A stretch of DNA of 64,000 bases from Pseudomonadota bacterium (GTDB taxonomy: Bacteria; Pseudomonadota; Alphaproteobacteria; Rhizobiales; Xanthobacteraceae): contig JAFAGM010000004.1 in NCBI GenBank assembly GCA_023422775.1, forward strand, positions 34,820 through 98,819, in the 5' to 3' direction. Below the pieces are notes generated by a model. The model worked only from the letters and a program-made list of their open reading frames with translations, made no database searches and was not told the origin of the DNA. Numbering within the stretch: position 1 is the stretch's first letter; each line of letters begins with the position of its first letter. Of this stretch, positions 26,458-34,322 are shown piece by piece. The translations under genes and the position numbers were made by a program.

Positions 26458-27261
26458 CTACTTCGCCGCCGGGCCAGGTAGCAGCTCGTCGATCCTGCCG
26501 GTGGCCCGGTACGCAATCAGACCTATCCATTCGCGTATCGCCAGATCGGTTCGTGCCAATCCTTCGACGGAGACGCTGGAGAACGCCGTCAGATCGCCGC
26601 GCCCGCCGACACGCCAATCGACGGGATAAGGCTCCACCGCAAATCCCGCCTTCCGGAACAGTCCGACCGATCGCGGCATATGAAAGGCAGACGTCACCAG
26701 CAGCCATCGCTCGCCGTCCTTCGGCGCGACCAGCGCCTTCGAGAAATCTGCATTCTCCTGGGTGTTGCGCGACTGCCGTTCCATCGTCAGCCGCGATTTT
26801 TCGACGCCGAGGCTTTCGAACAGCTCGCCGGCGAAATCGGCTTCCCTGGCATCATTCGAGACGAGGTTCGGACTGCCGCCCGTAAATACCACGCGCGCAT
26901 TCGGATATCGCCTCGCCAGTGCCGCGGCCGCGATGATCCGGTCCGGGGCGCCCCGGACGACCGGCATGCCGCGCGCGGCAGAAATATCAGCATCGATCGA
27001 CGCACCGAGCACGATGATGCCGTCGGGCGCGCCGCGCCTCGCATCCCATGGCGGAAAGCGCTGCTCCAGCGGATAGAGCAAGGCTGCCCCCAGCGGCGAC
27101 AATCCGCAAATCACGAGCAGCAGGACCGCTGCGATCACCAGTTTGCGGCCGAGCGATGCGAAGCGCGTGAACATCAGAACGGCGCCAATGAAGCCGACGC
27201 CGATCAGGAAATTCGTCGGCAACAGCAGAAAGCCGACCGTCTTGGACAGAGTAAAGAACAA
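26458..27261 (-). CDS. YdcF/ElyC-like (DUF218) membrane protein
   Basis: A 267-residue protein with two N-terminal membrane segments (residues about 5-30 and 38-62) and a periplasmic or cytoplasmic DUF218 domain. GIIVLGASIDAD, VFTGGSP, ERQSRNTQENADFSKAL and LLVTSAFHMPRSVGLFRKAG are the family motifs. Relatives such as ElyC and SanA are tied to cell-envelope integrity and peptidoglycan lipid-carrier metabolism. The exact role is unknown. Confidence 0.86.
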   Translation of the reverse strand: MFFTLSKTVGFLLLPTNFLIGVGFIGAVLMFTRFASLGRKLVIAAVLLLVICGLSPLGAALLYPLEQRFPPWDARRGAPDGIIVLGASIDADISAARGMPVVRGAPDRIIAAAALARRYPNARVVFTGGSPNLVSNDAREADFAGELFESLGVEKSRLTMERQSRNTQENADFSKALVAPKDGERWLLVTSAFHMPRSVGLFRKAGFAVEPYPVDWRVGGRGDLTAFSSVSVEGLARTDLAIREWIGLIAYRATGRIDELLPGPAAK

Positions 27262-27287
27262 GGGAAGCCTCGCGGATAGGTAAACTC

Positions 27288-27375
27288 GTCATACGCGGGC
27301 TTGACCCGCGTATCCATCCACTTCGCAAAACCCTTTTCGAAAAAGATGGATTGCCCGATCAAGTCCGGCAATGAC
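27288..27375. repeat. Interspersed palindromic repeat, family D
   Basis: It starts GTCATACGCGGGCTTGACCCG and ends GATCAAGTCCGGCAATGAC, with inner arms ATCCATC and GATGGATTG around a short loop. It lies between the divergent YdcF-like and acetamidase genes. Confidence 0.8.
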
Positions 27376-27428
27376 ACAGTGAGCACCACCTCTCCGGCAA
27401 GAAAGCCCTCGCCAAGAAAGCCCGCGCA

Positions 27429-28370
27429 ATGTCTCACCACCACCTGCATTCCAGTCCCGAAACATGCCACTGGGGCTATTTTGACGCGAAACTGGCGCCC
27501 GTGCTGACCGTCGCCAGCGGCGACGAAGTCACCATCGAAACTCTCAGCGGCGGGCCCGAGGTGGTACCCGACAAGAACAAATTTCACATCCCGCCCGAAC
27601 TCGCCGATATCCATGCGAAATGCGAGCGCCAGCTGCAGGGTCATATCTTGACCGGCCCCATCGCGGTCACCGGTGCCGAACCGGGTGACGTGCTGGAGGT
27701 GGATATCCTCGATGTCCAGCTTCGGCAGGATTGGGGCTGGAACTTGATCCGCCCGCTTTCCGGCACCTTGCCGGATGATTTTCACGAAACGCGCATCCTC
27801 AACATCCCGCTCGACCGCGAGCGGATGGTGGGCCGGATGCCCTGGGGGCTCGATTTGCCGCTCAAGCCGTTCTTCGGCGTGATGGGCGTGGCGCCGCCGC
27901 CGGCCTGGGGCCGCATCACCTCGCTGATCCCGCGCGCGATGGGCGGCAACCTCGACAACAAGGAACTCGGCTCCGGCGCCAAACTGTTGCTGCCGGTGTT
28001 CGTGCCGGGCGCGCTGTTCTCCTGCGGCGACGGCCATGGCGTGCAGGGCGACGGCGAAGTCTGCGTCACCGCGATCGAGACCGCGCTGCGCGGGCGCTTC
28101 CGCCTGACGCTGCGCAAGGATCTGCGGCTGGATTATCCGCGCGCCGAGACGCCTGATCATTACATGACGATGGCGATGGACCCCGACCTCGACCAGTGCG
28201 TGGTGCGCGCGCTGCGCGACATGATCGTGCTGCTTGGCGAAAAGCGCAATCTGTCGCGCGAGGACGCCTACACGCTGTGCAGCCTCGCCGCCGATCTGCG
28301 CGTGACCCAGACCGTGAACGGCTCCAAGGGCGTTCACTGCATGATCGCAAAGACGGTCGTGCACGGATAG
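27429..28370 (+). CDS. Acetamidase/formamidase family protein
   Basis: A 313-residue protein of the FmdA/AmdA family. It opens with HWGYFDAKLAPVLTVASGDEV. GPIAVTGAEPGDVLEVDI is the conserved central strand-turn, and GNLDNKELGSGAKLLLPV with CGDGHGVQGDGEVC are signature stretches. It probably hydrolyses a short amide to ammonia and acid. It is a single gene between repeat D and the convergent GrlR-like gene, with no adjacent amide transporter. Confidence 0.9.
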   Translation: MSHHHLHSSPETCHWGYFDAKLAPVLTVASGDEVTIETLSGGPEVVPDKNKFHIPPELADIHAKCERQLQGHILTGPIAVTGAEPGDVLEVDILDVQLRQDWGWNLIRPLSGTLPDDFHETRILNIPLDRERMVGRMPWGLDLPLKPFFGVMGVAPPPAWGRITSLIPRAMGGNLDNKELGSGAKLLLPVFVPGALFSCGDGHGVQGDGEVCVTAIETALRGRFRLTLRKDLRLDYPRAETPDHYMTMAMDPDLDQCVVRALRDMIVLLGEKRNLSREDAYTLCSLAADLRVTQTVNGSKGVHCMIAKTVVHG

Positions 28371-28376
28371 CGCGGC

Positions 28377-28724
28377 TCACAGCTCCGAGCGCAAGACGAG
28401 CTTGGCGTGAAACGCGACGCTGGTTTTTCCGACCAGCGCCGTTCCGTGGACGTCGGCGGCGTCGGCGGAATATGAGCCGGTAAAGCCGCAGGTGACTTCG
28501 CGGCCGCCGAACAACGGACGTGCGCCGGCCGATCTGGTGTGCTCGTTGGTGATCAGTTCGCCACGCCATTTGCCGCGATCGGCGGTGTAGGAGCCGGAAT
28601 AGTAAAAGTAGGAGTCGCCGCCGGCGATCTTTCCGTCGAACAACACGATGACGCCGGTGGCGTGGCCCTGCCCGCCGTCCGTCATTTCGATTTGAATGCT
28701 GTAGAGACCGTTCGTTACCTTCAT
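28377..28724 (-). CDS. GrlR-like small beta-barrel protein
   Basis: A 115-residue protein that starts MKVTNGLYSIQIEMTDGGQG and alternates beta-strand-like runs such as GVIVLFDGKIAGGDSYFYYSG and GKWRGELITNEH. This pattern fits the GrlR family, named after the negative regulator of the LEE type III secretion locus of enteropathogens. Here no secretion genes are near, so a regulatory role is unproven; it may bind a lipid or a small protein. The frame is open 63 codons upstream, but the ATG at 28724 matches the fold. Confidence 0.6.
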   Translation of the reverse strand: MKVTNGLYSIQIEMTDGGQGHATGVIVLFDGKIAGGDSYFYYSGSYTADRGKWRGELITNEHTRSAGARPLFGGREVTCGFTGSYSADAADVHGTALVGKTSVAFHAKLVLRSEL

Positions 28725-28950
28725 CGCGCCCACAGTACCGACTTCCACCGACATCATCGTCGTTGCGAGCGGCACGAGGCAATCCAGAAATGGCCTTTGC
28801 TGCTGGTTCGTTTCGCCGCGCCATCGAAAGCCCCGGGGCCAGACTCCGGGGGTGTTCAGAGGCCGTCCGCCCAATTCACAGCCCCTCCGGTCAATTTTCA
28901 TTATATTTTTCAATATAATACGAGACTATCCACAAGACGGTTGACTGCTT

Positions 28951-29004
28951 TGTGCAAAACTAAATAGAGTCTAAATAGATACTTTTCAGTACACCTTTTG
29001 CACA
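28951..29004. promoter_or_regulatory. Composite repeat element before the small RHH-like gene
   Basis: TGTGCAAAA (28951-28959) and TTTTGCACA (28996-29004) are perfect inverted arms. Between them lies the direct repeat CTAAATAGA (28960-28968 and 28971-28979). The right arm ends 13 bases before the ATG at 29018, and the stretch is much richer in A and T than its surroundings. It looks like a promoter with operator sites. Confidence 0.5.
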
Positions 29005-29017
29005 GTAGCGTTTTCCC

Positions 29018-29218
29018 ATGGCTACAGAAAAAGCCGAAACCGACCGCGTTCCCGTTACGTTGGCGCTTTCGACCATCAATTATCTCGAGCGATTGGTGAG
29101 ACAGGGCACCCACGGCACAAGCGTTCCCGGCGTCGCACGGACCCTTATCGAGGAAGGCATTCGGCTCGCCATCAAGGATGGGCTGCTTGCGATCCGCGAC
29201 AACGGAAAGCCGTCCTGA
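29018..29218 (+). CDS. Small ribbon-helix-helix-like protein
   Basis: A 66-residue protein. VPVTLALSTINYLERLVRQG reads as a beta-strand plus helix. The turn GTHGTSVPGVARTL and the helix IEEGIRLAIKDG complete a ribbon-helix-helix-like pattern, which usually makes a DNA-binding dimer. The composite repeat just upstream could be its own operator. A toxin partner is not visible; the next gene is the GcrA-like one, 46 bases on. The family is not firmly recognised. Confidence 0.6.
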   Translation: MATEKAETDRVPVTLALSTINYLERLVRQGTHGTSVPGVARTLIEEGIRLAIKDGLLAIRDNGKPS

Positions 29219-29264
29219 CGGGAATTTTCGAGGCGCGGCGGATCCATAGAAAATGGGGCCGCAT

Positions 29265-29735
29265 ATGTTTGCTAATAGACCGACCTGGACCACCGAACGC
29301 GTCGAACTGCTCAAGGGCCACTTCGACGCAGGCCTCTCCTGCCGCGAGATTGCCGCCGCCATCGGCGTCACCCGAAACGCCGTCATCGGCAAGCTGGCAC
29401 GCCTCGAACTAACCCGCGGACCCGCACGGGCCAAGCCGCGCACGGACAAGACCGCGCGAGAGCGTTCGCGAAAATCCATCCCTCGCCTGCAATACCGGAT
29501 GCTGCAGGACGTCTTCGAGAACGGACAGCCATCAGTCGAAGAGCCGATCGCCAGCGAGCGCCGCTGCTCGCTGCTCGAACTCGGCAACGAACGATGCCGC
29601 TGGCCGATCGGAACGCCAGGCGCCGAGGATTTCTGCTTTTGCGGCAACACGCCGATCGACGGCATGCCCTATTGCACCGGGCACACCCGTCTCGCCTACC
29701 GTCCCGGTTCGCGCCAGCGGGTCGTGCGCGGATAG
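29265..29735 (+). CDS. GcrA-like cell-cycle regulator
   Basis: A 156-residue protein. TWTTERVELLKGHFDAGLSC and REIAAAIGVTRNAVIGKLAR form the N-terminal helix-turn-helix of the GcrA family. The C-terminal RRCSLLELGNERCRWPIG, FCFCGNTPIDGMPYC and GHTRLAYRP carry the conserved cysteines and histidine. In Caulobacter GcrA binds sigma-70 and promoters methylated by CcrM at GANTC. Whether this is the main GcrA or a paralogue cannot be told from the window. The in-frame ATG at 29253 is an alternative start. Confidence 0.85.
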   Translation: MFANRPTWTTERVELLKGHFDAGLSCREIAAAIGVTRNAVIGKLARLELTRGPARAKPRTDKTARERSRKSIPRLQYRMLQDVFENGQPSVEEPIASERRCSLLELGNERCRWPIGTPGAEDFCFCGNTPIDGMPYCTGHTRLAYRPGSRQRVVRG

Positions 29736-29736
29736 T

Positions 29737-30705
29737 TCAGCCGAGCCGCCAGCCGACCTCTTCCGCAAAGCTGCGGAAGAACTCCGGCGTATAGGCTTTC
29801 TCCGGCGTCTTGCGCACGCGTTCGTCAAGCTTGTGGGCGTCATCGCCCACAAGGATGCGCCAGCGCTCGGCCTTGACGCCGTCGAGGATGATTTTTGCAG
29901 CCGCCGCAGCCGTCGTCGGCGCCTCGTCGCGGAACGACCGCGCGCGGTCGAGCGCGATCTTCTGGATGTCCTCGTCCGACATCGGCTTGGTGTCGACGCC
30001 CATGCCGTTCAGGCGCTGCCGGGTCGCCTGGATCTCGTTCGGGCTCAGTTCGTCGGATTCGGTCCCGCTCTGGATCTTGCGCGAATTGGAAACGATCGAG
30101 GTTCCGATATGCCCGGGCATCACGACAGAGCATTTGATATGCGGCGCGTTGAGACGGAGATCAGTCATCAGGGCTTCGGTAAATCCCTTTACCGCAAACT
30201 TGGCGGCGCTGTAGGCGGTGTGCGGCACGCCCATGCCGACGGTTGCCCAGAAACCGTTGACGCTCGACGTGTTGACGACATGGGCTTCGTCCGCCTTCAT
30301 CATCAGCGGCAGGAAGGTGCGCACGCCGAGATAGACGCCGCCCCAGCAGATGTTGAACGTGCGCTCCCACTGATCGCGCGTGCTGGTGAACAGGCTGCCG
30401 CCGCCGCCGATGCCGGCATTGTTGAACAAGAGATGGATCTTGTCTGTCGCCTGCTGCTCGATCAGCTCATCGCGAAAGCGCGTGAGATGGTCCTCGATCG
30501 AGACGTCGGCGATGTGGGTGGTGACGCGCAGCCCCTGCGGCAACTTTTCCGCCTCGCACAACCGCCTGGTCTCGGCCATCGCCTCTTCAGAAACGTCGCA
30601 CATGGCGACATTGCAGCCCTCGGCGACGAGCTGGCGCGCGAGTTCGCGACCCATGCCCGTGCCGCCTCCGGTGATCACGGCAAACTTTCCGGCAAAATCC
30701 TTCAT
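29737..30705 (-). CDS. Short-chain dehydrogenase/reductase
   Basis: A 322-residue SDR. The cofactor motif is TGGGTGMGRELA, the fold motif NNAG is present, and the active site is TAYSAAK with a serine in VNTSSVNG. The roughly 60-residue C-terminal extension is longer than in the classical 250-residue form. It could reduce a ketone or oxidise an alcohol with NAD(P). The ATG at 30705 starts right at the cofactor fold; a frame opening to 30750 adds 15 residues. It converges on the GcrA-like gene with a one-base gap. Confidence 0.9.
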   Translation of the reverse strand: MKDFAGKFAVITGGGTGMGRELARQLVAEGCNVAMCDVSEEAMAETRRLCEAEKLPQGLRVTTHIADVSIEDHLTRFRDELIEQQATDKIHLLFNNAGIGGGGSLFTSTRDQWERTFNICWGGVYLGVRTFLPLMMKADEAHVVNTSSVNGFWATVGMGVPHTAYSAAKFAVKGFTEALMTDLRLNAPHIKCSVVMPGHIGTSIVSNSRKIQSGTESDELSPNEIQATRQRLNGMGVDTKPMSDEDIQKIALDRARSFRDEAPTTAAAAAKIILDGVKAERWRILVGDDAHKLDERVRKTPEKAYTPEFFRSFAEEVGWRLG

Positions 30706-30856
30706 GGGTGCGCTTACCTCGGTTTTCAGTTCTTGAATTGGGGCTCTCATGGGTTGGAGCCCGTACGAAACCGACAGTAACAGGTCACGGCCGTCGGTAA
30801 AGCCGCCCCTCAGGCGGCTTGTCCGCTTGTGTCCGGGACGTTTTCGCGCGGCGGAA

Positions 30857-31765
30857 TTATTCCGCGGCCTCGACGCGCCTGCCGCCCAATGCGCCGAGCC
30901 CCTCCAGCGCTTCCTTGATCGCGGCCTGTTGCGCCGGCGAGGCCTCCGGCATTGGCGCGCGGGAGAACGTCGTGGGCAATCCCTGCAGCGACTGCGAGTA
31001 GCGCGTGCACGCCGGCAGATTGTCCGAGACGATGGCGTTCCACAGCATCAGCAGTTTCTTGTGCAGTTCGAGCGCGCGGGCGTGATCGCCGGCCTTGACC
31101 GCATTCCAAAGCTCGACGGAAGCATGCGGCGCAGCGCTGAGGATTGCCGCGATCGAGCCATGCGCGCCGAGCGCATAGGATGGATACATCAACGCGTCGA
31201 CCGCGCTGTAGATCAATTTGTCCGGCGCCATCATCATGAGGTCGGCGAACAGCTTCAGGTCACCGGCGCTCTGCTTGACGCCGACGACCAGCGGAACCTC
31301 GTTCATGATGCGGGTCAACAGTGCCGGCGAGAGATAGGACCACGGCACCACGTTGTAGATGATGATCGGCATCCCGGTTTCATCCGCCATGCGGCGGAAA
31401 TGATCGACCATCGCCTGCTCGTCCGGCTTGAACAAATAATGCACCGGCGTCACCTGGAGGGCTGCGACGTTCATGTCGCGCACCAGCCTGCCGCGACGGA
31501 TCGCATCGCGGGTGGAGTCGACGATGATGCCGGCGATGACAGGTGCGCGCCCCCTGGCGGCTTCCACCGTCGCCGCCATCAGGTCGCGATATTCCTCGTA
31601 GTCGAGCGTATGTCCCTCGCCGGTTGAACCGCCCGCCGCCATGCCATGGCTGCCGGCGCCGATCAGCCAGTCGACCTGCGGTGCGACCTGTTTGAAATCG
31701 ATCTCGCCATCCTTCCGGAATGGCGTCGTCATCGGGGGTATCACGCCGGTGGGGCGTATTTTCAT
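30857..31765 (-). CDS. Dihydrodipicolinate synthase/N-acetylneuraminate lyase family aldolase
   Basis: A 302-residue TIM-barrel class I aldolase. GSTGEGHTLDYEEY is the substrate-carboxylate loop, IIYNVVPWS carries the catalytic tyrosine, and VGVKQSAGDLK has the Schiff-base lysine. It differs from the housekeeping DapA in the segments after these motifs, so it more likely acts in sugar-acid or 2-keto-acid catabolism. It is divergent from the small genes upstream and has no cognate transporter beside it. Confidence 0.87.
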   Translation of the reverse strand: MKIRPTGVIPPMTTPFRKDGEIDFKQVAPQVDWLIGAGSHGMAAGGSTGEGHTLDYEEYRDLMAATVEAARGRAPVIAGIIVDSTRDAIRRGRLVRDMNVAALQVTPVHYLFKPDEQAMVDHFRRMADETGMPIIIYNVVPWSYLSPALLTRIMNEVPLVVGVKQSAGDLKLFADLMMMAPDKLIYSAVDALMYPSYALGAHGSIAAILSAAPHASVELWNAVKAGDHARALELHKKLLMLWNAIVSDNLPACTRYSQSLQGLPTTFSRAPMPEASPAQQAAIKEALEGLGALGGRRVEAAE

Positions 31766-32112
31766 GGCACTGCCCTCGCGTTTCCATCCATGGATAGCGG
31801 GCGTATCCCCGCTTTGCCGGCGCTATCCGCCGGTCCCGACAAGCCTATGGGATGTCGGGACGGCTTTCCAGTCGCAGAATCGGCACGGCAGATATCGAAA
31901 ACGCCGATCCACACGGCAGGCGCCCGCAGTTCGCGGGCACCGGCCGAACGTCAGCGCTTGCAGATGTCGCGGGTCTGGATTTCCTCGCGCATTATCTTGT
32001 TGTGCCCGGACACGCCATAACCCGGGCTGCTTTCGTGCCCATACCTCTCCGCTCACCGGCGCGCCTTCGCGAAACCGGCAGGGATCACGAAACGGCGCGG
32101 CGCGGCCGGTTG
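31766..32112. other. Intergenic stretch, no gene seen
   Basis: 347 bases between two minus-strand genes. The only feature is the inverted repeat TCCCGACA (31836) and TGTCGGGA, separated by 11 bases, which could form a hairpin on either strand. ORFs here have no codon pattern and look like shadows. Confidence 0.5.
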
Positions 32113-32511
32113 CTAGCCGACACGCATGCGTTGCTCGATAGCGGCCGCCGGTCCTCCCGCGCGGACGTTGCGATTGCCGGATGGAAGCGTATGCGGAACC
32201 GTAATGCTCTTCCACGGGCCAATCGTTTCGACGATGATATTGATCCCGGCCACCGCGCTGTCGATCTGGCGTTGCACGCTGTCGACTTCGGATTTCAGGA
32301 ACTCCTGCATTTTCTGGAGTTCCGAAACCAGCTTGTGAAGTTCGTCTATCGAGTTCACCGTCAGGCGGGCGACGGAAGTATTGAACCGTTCGGCGCTGAC
32401 CTCCAGCGGGCTGGAGGAAGCAGATTTTTCTTTGTTGGGTTGTGTCGCCAAGGTCTCCTCCTGTGGAGGTGTTTTTTCATCGGGTGCGGCAGCAGGCGTT
32501 GGGGTATCCAT
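32113..32511 (-). CDS. Coiled-coil protein, unknown function
   Basis: A 132-residue protein with a Pro/Glu-rich N-terminal tail. The helical stretch RFNTSVARLTVNSIDELHKL with SELQKMQEFLKSEVDSVQRQ and DSAVAGINIIVETIG is predicted to form a coiled coil, somewhat like a phasin. The start lies one base inside the stop of an upstream ORF (TGATG), with GGGAG as ribosome-binding sequence. It lies beside the low-oxygen gene block described in the summary but has no box of its own. Confidence 0.6.
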   Translation of the reverse strand: MDTPTPAAAPDEKTPPQEETLATQPNKEKSASSSPLEVSAERFNTSVARLTVNSIDELHKLVSELQKMQEFLKSEVDSVQRQIDSAVAGINIIVETIGPWKSITVPHTLPSGNRNVRAGGPAAAIEQRMRVG

Positions 32512-33287
32512 CAGTTTCTCCCTTGGTGCAGGTTTTTCGCGCCGCGAGTATCCAGCGTAACCAGGCCACCTTTCCCGGCCGGTCCGATATCCGGAACGAC
32601 GCCGGGAAAGCGCGGCGCGAGCCCACTCAGAGCCGCAGTTGGATGTTGATTGGACCCAAAGCGCATCATTGCTGCACCCATGCGCATCGCCCCGGCCCAG
32701 TGCAACAGACGTCGTTGAGTCGTTGGGCGATTTGGTGGCGTGGCAGTGGCGATCCGGCGTTCAATGTCGTTGCGTGCCGGCGCGGAGGCCGGTTGGCCGT
32801 GCCCACGCATTGCCCATCGGCAAGTGTCCCCGCGCCAGGGATCAGGTCGAGAAAAGGGGTCCAGCCGCCGCACGGCCAGACCCCCGCCTTCCGAAACGCA
32901 AAACAAATCCGCAAGACGGCCAACAACGCTCCGCCGGGAAGCCGCAATCAATCATGTCGGGCGTCGGACCTCAATCCGGACGAGCACGGATAGACTATCG
33001 GCTAGGACGGCACCGCCCGGGTCTTGGTTTGATCGCATCCGTTTGCGGCTTAGCAACTGCATGAGTGCGCCCGCGATCTGACCGACCGGCCGGCCGGCCG
33101 CGGCCGCCGCGCGATGGAAGCAAAAGCCTGCCGTAAAGGCATCGTCCTGGTCACGCTTTGAGGCGGAGCAAATCTTTATGGCGATTCGTTTCCGGATATT
33201 TGACCAAGATGTGAAAGCGCGGATTCCCAGGTTGCTGCCGCATCGTGGAATCACATAGCCTCCACGCGGGGTAGTGACGAGAACGGG
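32512..33287. other. Long intergenic stretch with doubtful ORFs
   Basis: 776 bases without a confident gene. The minus-strand frame 32511-32951 (146 codons) ends in TGATG, coupling it to the gene at 32113-32511. Its last 60 residues (with LSGLAPRFPGVVPDIGPAG) look more protein-like than the rest, so a short gene or a remnant is possible. The minus-strand frame 32952-33422 covers the small ORF at 33288 and is probably a shadow. GGCCGGCCGGCC at about 33090 is a simple repeat. Confidence 0.4.
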
Positions 33288-33392
33288 ATGGAAACAATGA
33301 AGATCCATGTCCTGGAGCGTGCCCTGACGGCTGCCTGCATCATCGCTGCCATTGCTGTTGTCTTGTGGGGTTTCAAGATCATGGCTGCCTGA
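33288..33392 (+). CDS. 34-residue single-pass membrane micropeptide
   Basis: METMKIHVLERALTAACIIA and a hydrophobic rest ending in FKIMAA form one membrane helix after a short charged head. It starts at ATG 33288, about 20 bases after a purine-rich GACGAGAACGGG. No known micropeptide (for example CydX) is recognisable. Hydrophobic content and near-absence of charged residues in the helix make chance less likely than for a random ORF. Confidence 0.5.
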   Translation: METMKIHVLERALTAACIIAAIAVVLWGFKIMAA

Positions 33393-33660
33393 GCCATTAC
33401 GGATCGGCTGGCGCTCATTCATGTCCGTTGGTCAAGGCTGGCAGGCCTTCCGAATCCGGCGAGCTGTTTCACCTGAGCGTGGCAAAAGAGACTCGCCGCC
33501 TTCGCTTGAACAAGGAAACGCCAAGATCCTTATTGACGCCGATTCCTTACTGACTCATCTTGGCGAATCAAGACGGCAAATCATTGCTAGTACCGAGTTT
33601 TGTTTTCCGGTCTCGCGCAGTGCTGCGTGAGCCTCAGGGGAATATTTGAGGTCAATCGCA
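33393..33660. other. Intergenic stretch between micropeptide ORFs
   Basis: 268 bases. A 69-codon plus-strand frame from ATG 33421 to 33630 (MSVGQGWQAFRIRR...) is open but shows no family pattern. TTGAGGTCAA at 33646-33655 resembles a FixK box with the spacer shortened to two bases, so it does not qualify. Confidence 0.35.
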
Positions 33661-33759
33661 ATGTATTACGGCTTCTATCTCTTCGCGATTGCACTTGCCG
33701 TCATGCTCGGTCAGCTGGCGTTTGCGCTTTATCAAGTAGCCAGCCTTTTCCTGTCATGA
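33661..33759 (+). CDS. 32-residue single-pass membrane micropeptide
   Basis: MYYGFYLFAIALAVMLGQLA plus a hydrophobic remainder ending in LFLS forms one membrane helix across most of the peptide. Its stop overlaps the start of the next micropeptide by four bases (ATGA), a layout typical of co-translated genes. It may act as a small subunit of a membrane complex, but no partner is known. Confidence 0.55.
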   Translation: MYYGFYLFAIALAVMLGQLAFALYQVASLFLS

Positions 33760-33845
33760 ACAAAAATCGCCCGGACCGCTATTGGTATGGTCTGGCGATG
33801 ATGTTCGTCGCGTGGATTGTGATCTGCGGCATCCTGGTCATTTGA
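33756..33845 (+). CDS. 29-residue single-pass membrane micropeptide
   Basis: MNKNRPDRYWYGLAMMFVAW and ICGILVI: a short basic head, an aromatic girdle (YWY) and one membrane helix. The start overlaps the previous stop (ATGA). The charge layout predicts the N-terminus in the cytoplasm. Confidence 0.55.
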   Translation: MNKNRPDRYWYGLAMMFVAWIVICGILVI

Positions 33846-33893
33846 ACGACGGGATCAACGCAGCCGGGACAGATCAGGCCACCAATTCGACTG

Positions 33894-34310
33894 CTACGGC
33901 GCCCGGCAACGCGCGTATTTGATCTCCATGCCGTCCATTCCCGGGAACTGGCGGATCACGGCATTGGCGTCCACTTCCCTGAGGCTGAACTGCACGCTCG
34001 ACAGCATGATGTCGGAAGCGCAGGCCGCGACCAGGTTGATCGTCTTCCCATCGTCCTTCTTCGCCTTGATACGGCACCGTGCGAACTTGCCGATGATCTG
34101 GTCGCCCTCGATGATGAAGCCGCCGCCATAAACATCGGACATCTCGGTGAAGGAGACTTGCGCTCCCTTGTGCACGAATACCTTGGCGCAATTGTCCGCG
34201 TCCGTCGCCCAAGCGCCGTTGAGATCCAAGGCGGTCGCAGAGTCCGGCATGGCGATGGACGCCGCGAACAGAAGAGCCGCTGCGGCGGCGCGAGTAGAGT
34301 CATCCTTCAT
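33894..34310 (-). CDS. Small secreted protein, last gene of the HlyD-like operon
   Basis: A 138-residue protein with a signal peptide (about residues 1-28, AAAALLFAASIAMPDSATA). The mature part starts LDLNGAWATDADNCAKVFV and has cysteines at CAK, RCR, ACAS and the end RCRAP. It reads as a small periplasmic beta-rich domain. The gene begins 12 bases after the HlyD-like stop, so the two are probably one transcript. The function is unknown. Confidence 0.7.
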   Translation of the reverse strand: MKDDSTRAAAAALLFAASIAMPDSATALDLNGAWATDADNCAKVFVHKGAQVSFTEMSDVYGGGFIIEGDQIIGKFARCRIKAKKDDGKTINLVAACASDIMLSSVQFSLREVDANAVIRQFPGMDGMEIKYARCRAP

Positions 34311-34322
34311 CTTTTCCTTCCC

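Noticed and set aside
33646..33655. TTGA-GG-TCAA as a sixth FixK box before the micropeptides
   Set aside because: The spacer is two bases instead of six, so the dimeric regulator could not bind both halves in the normal way.
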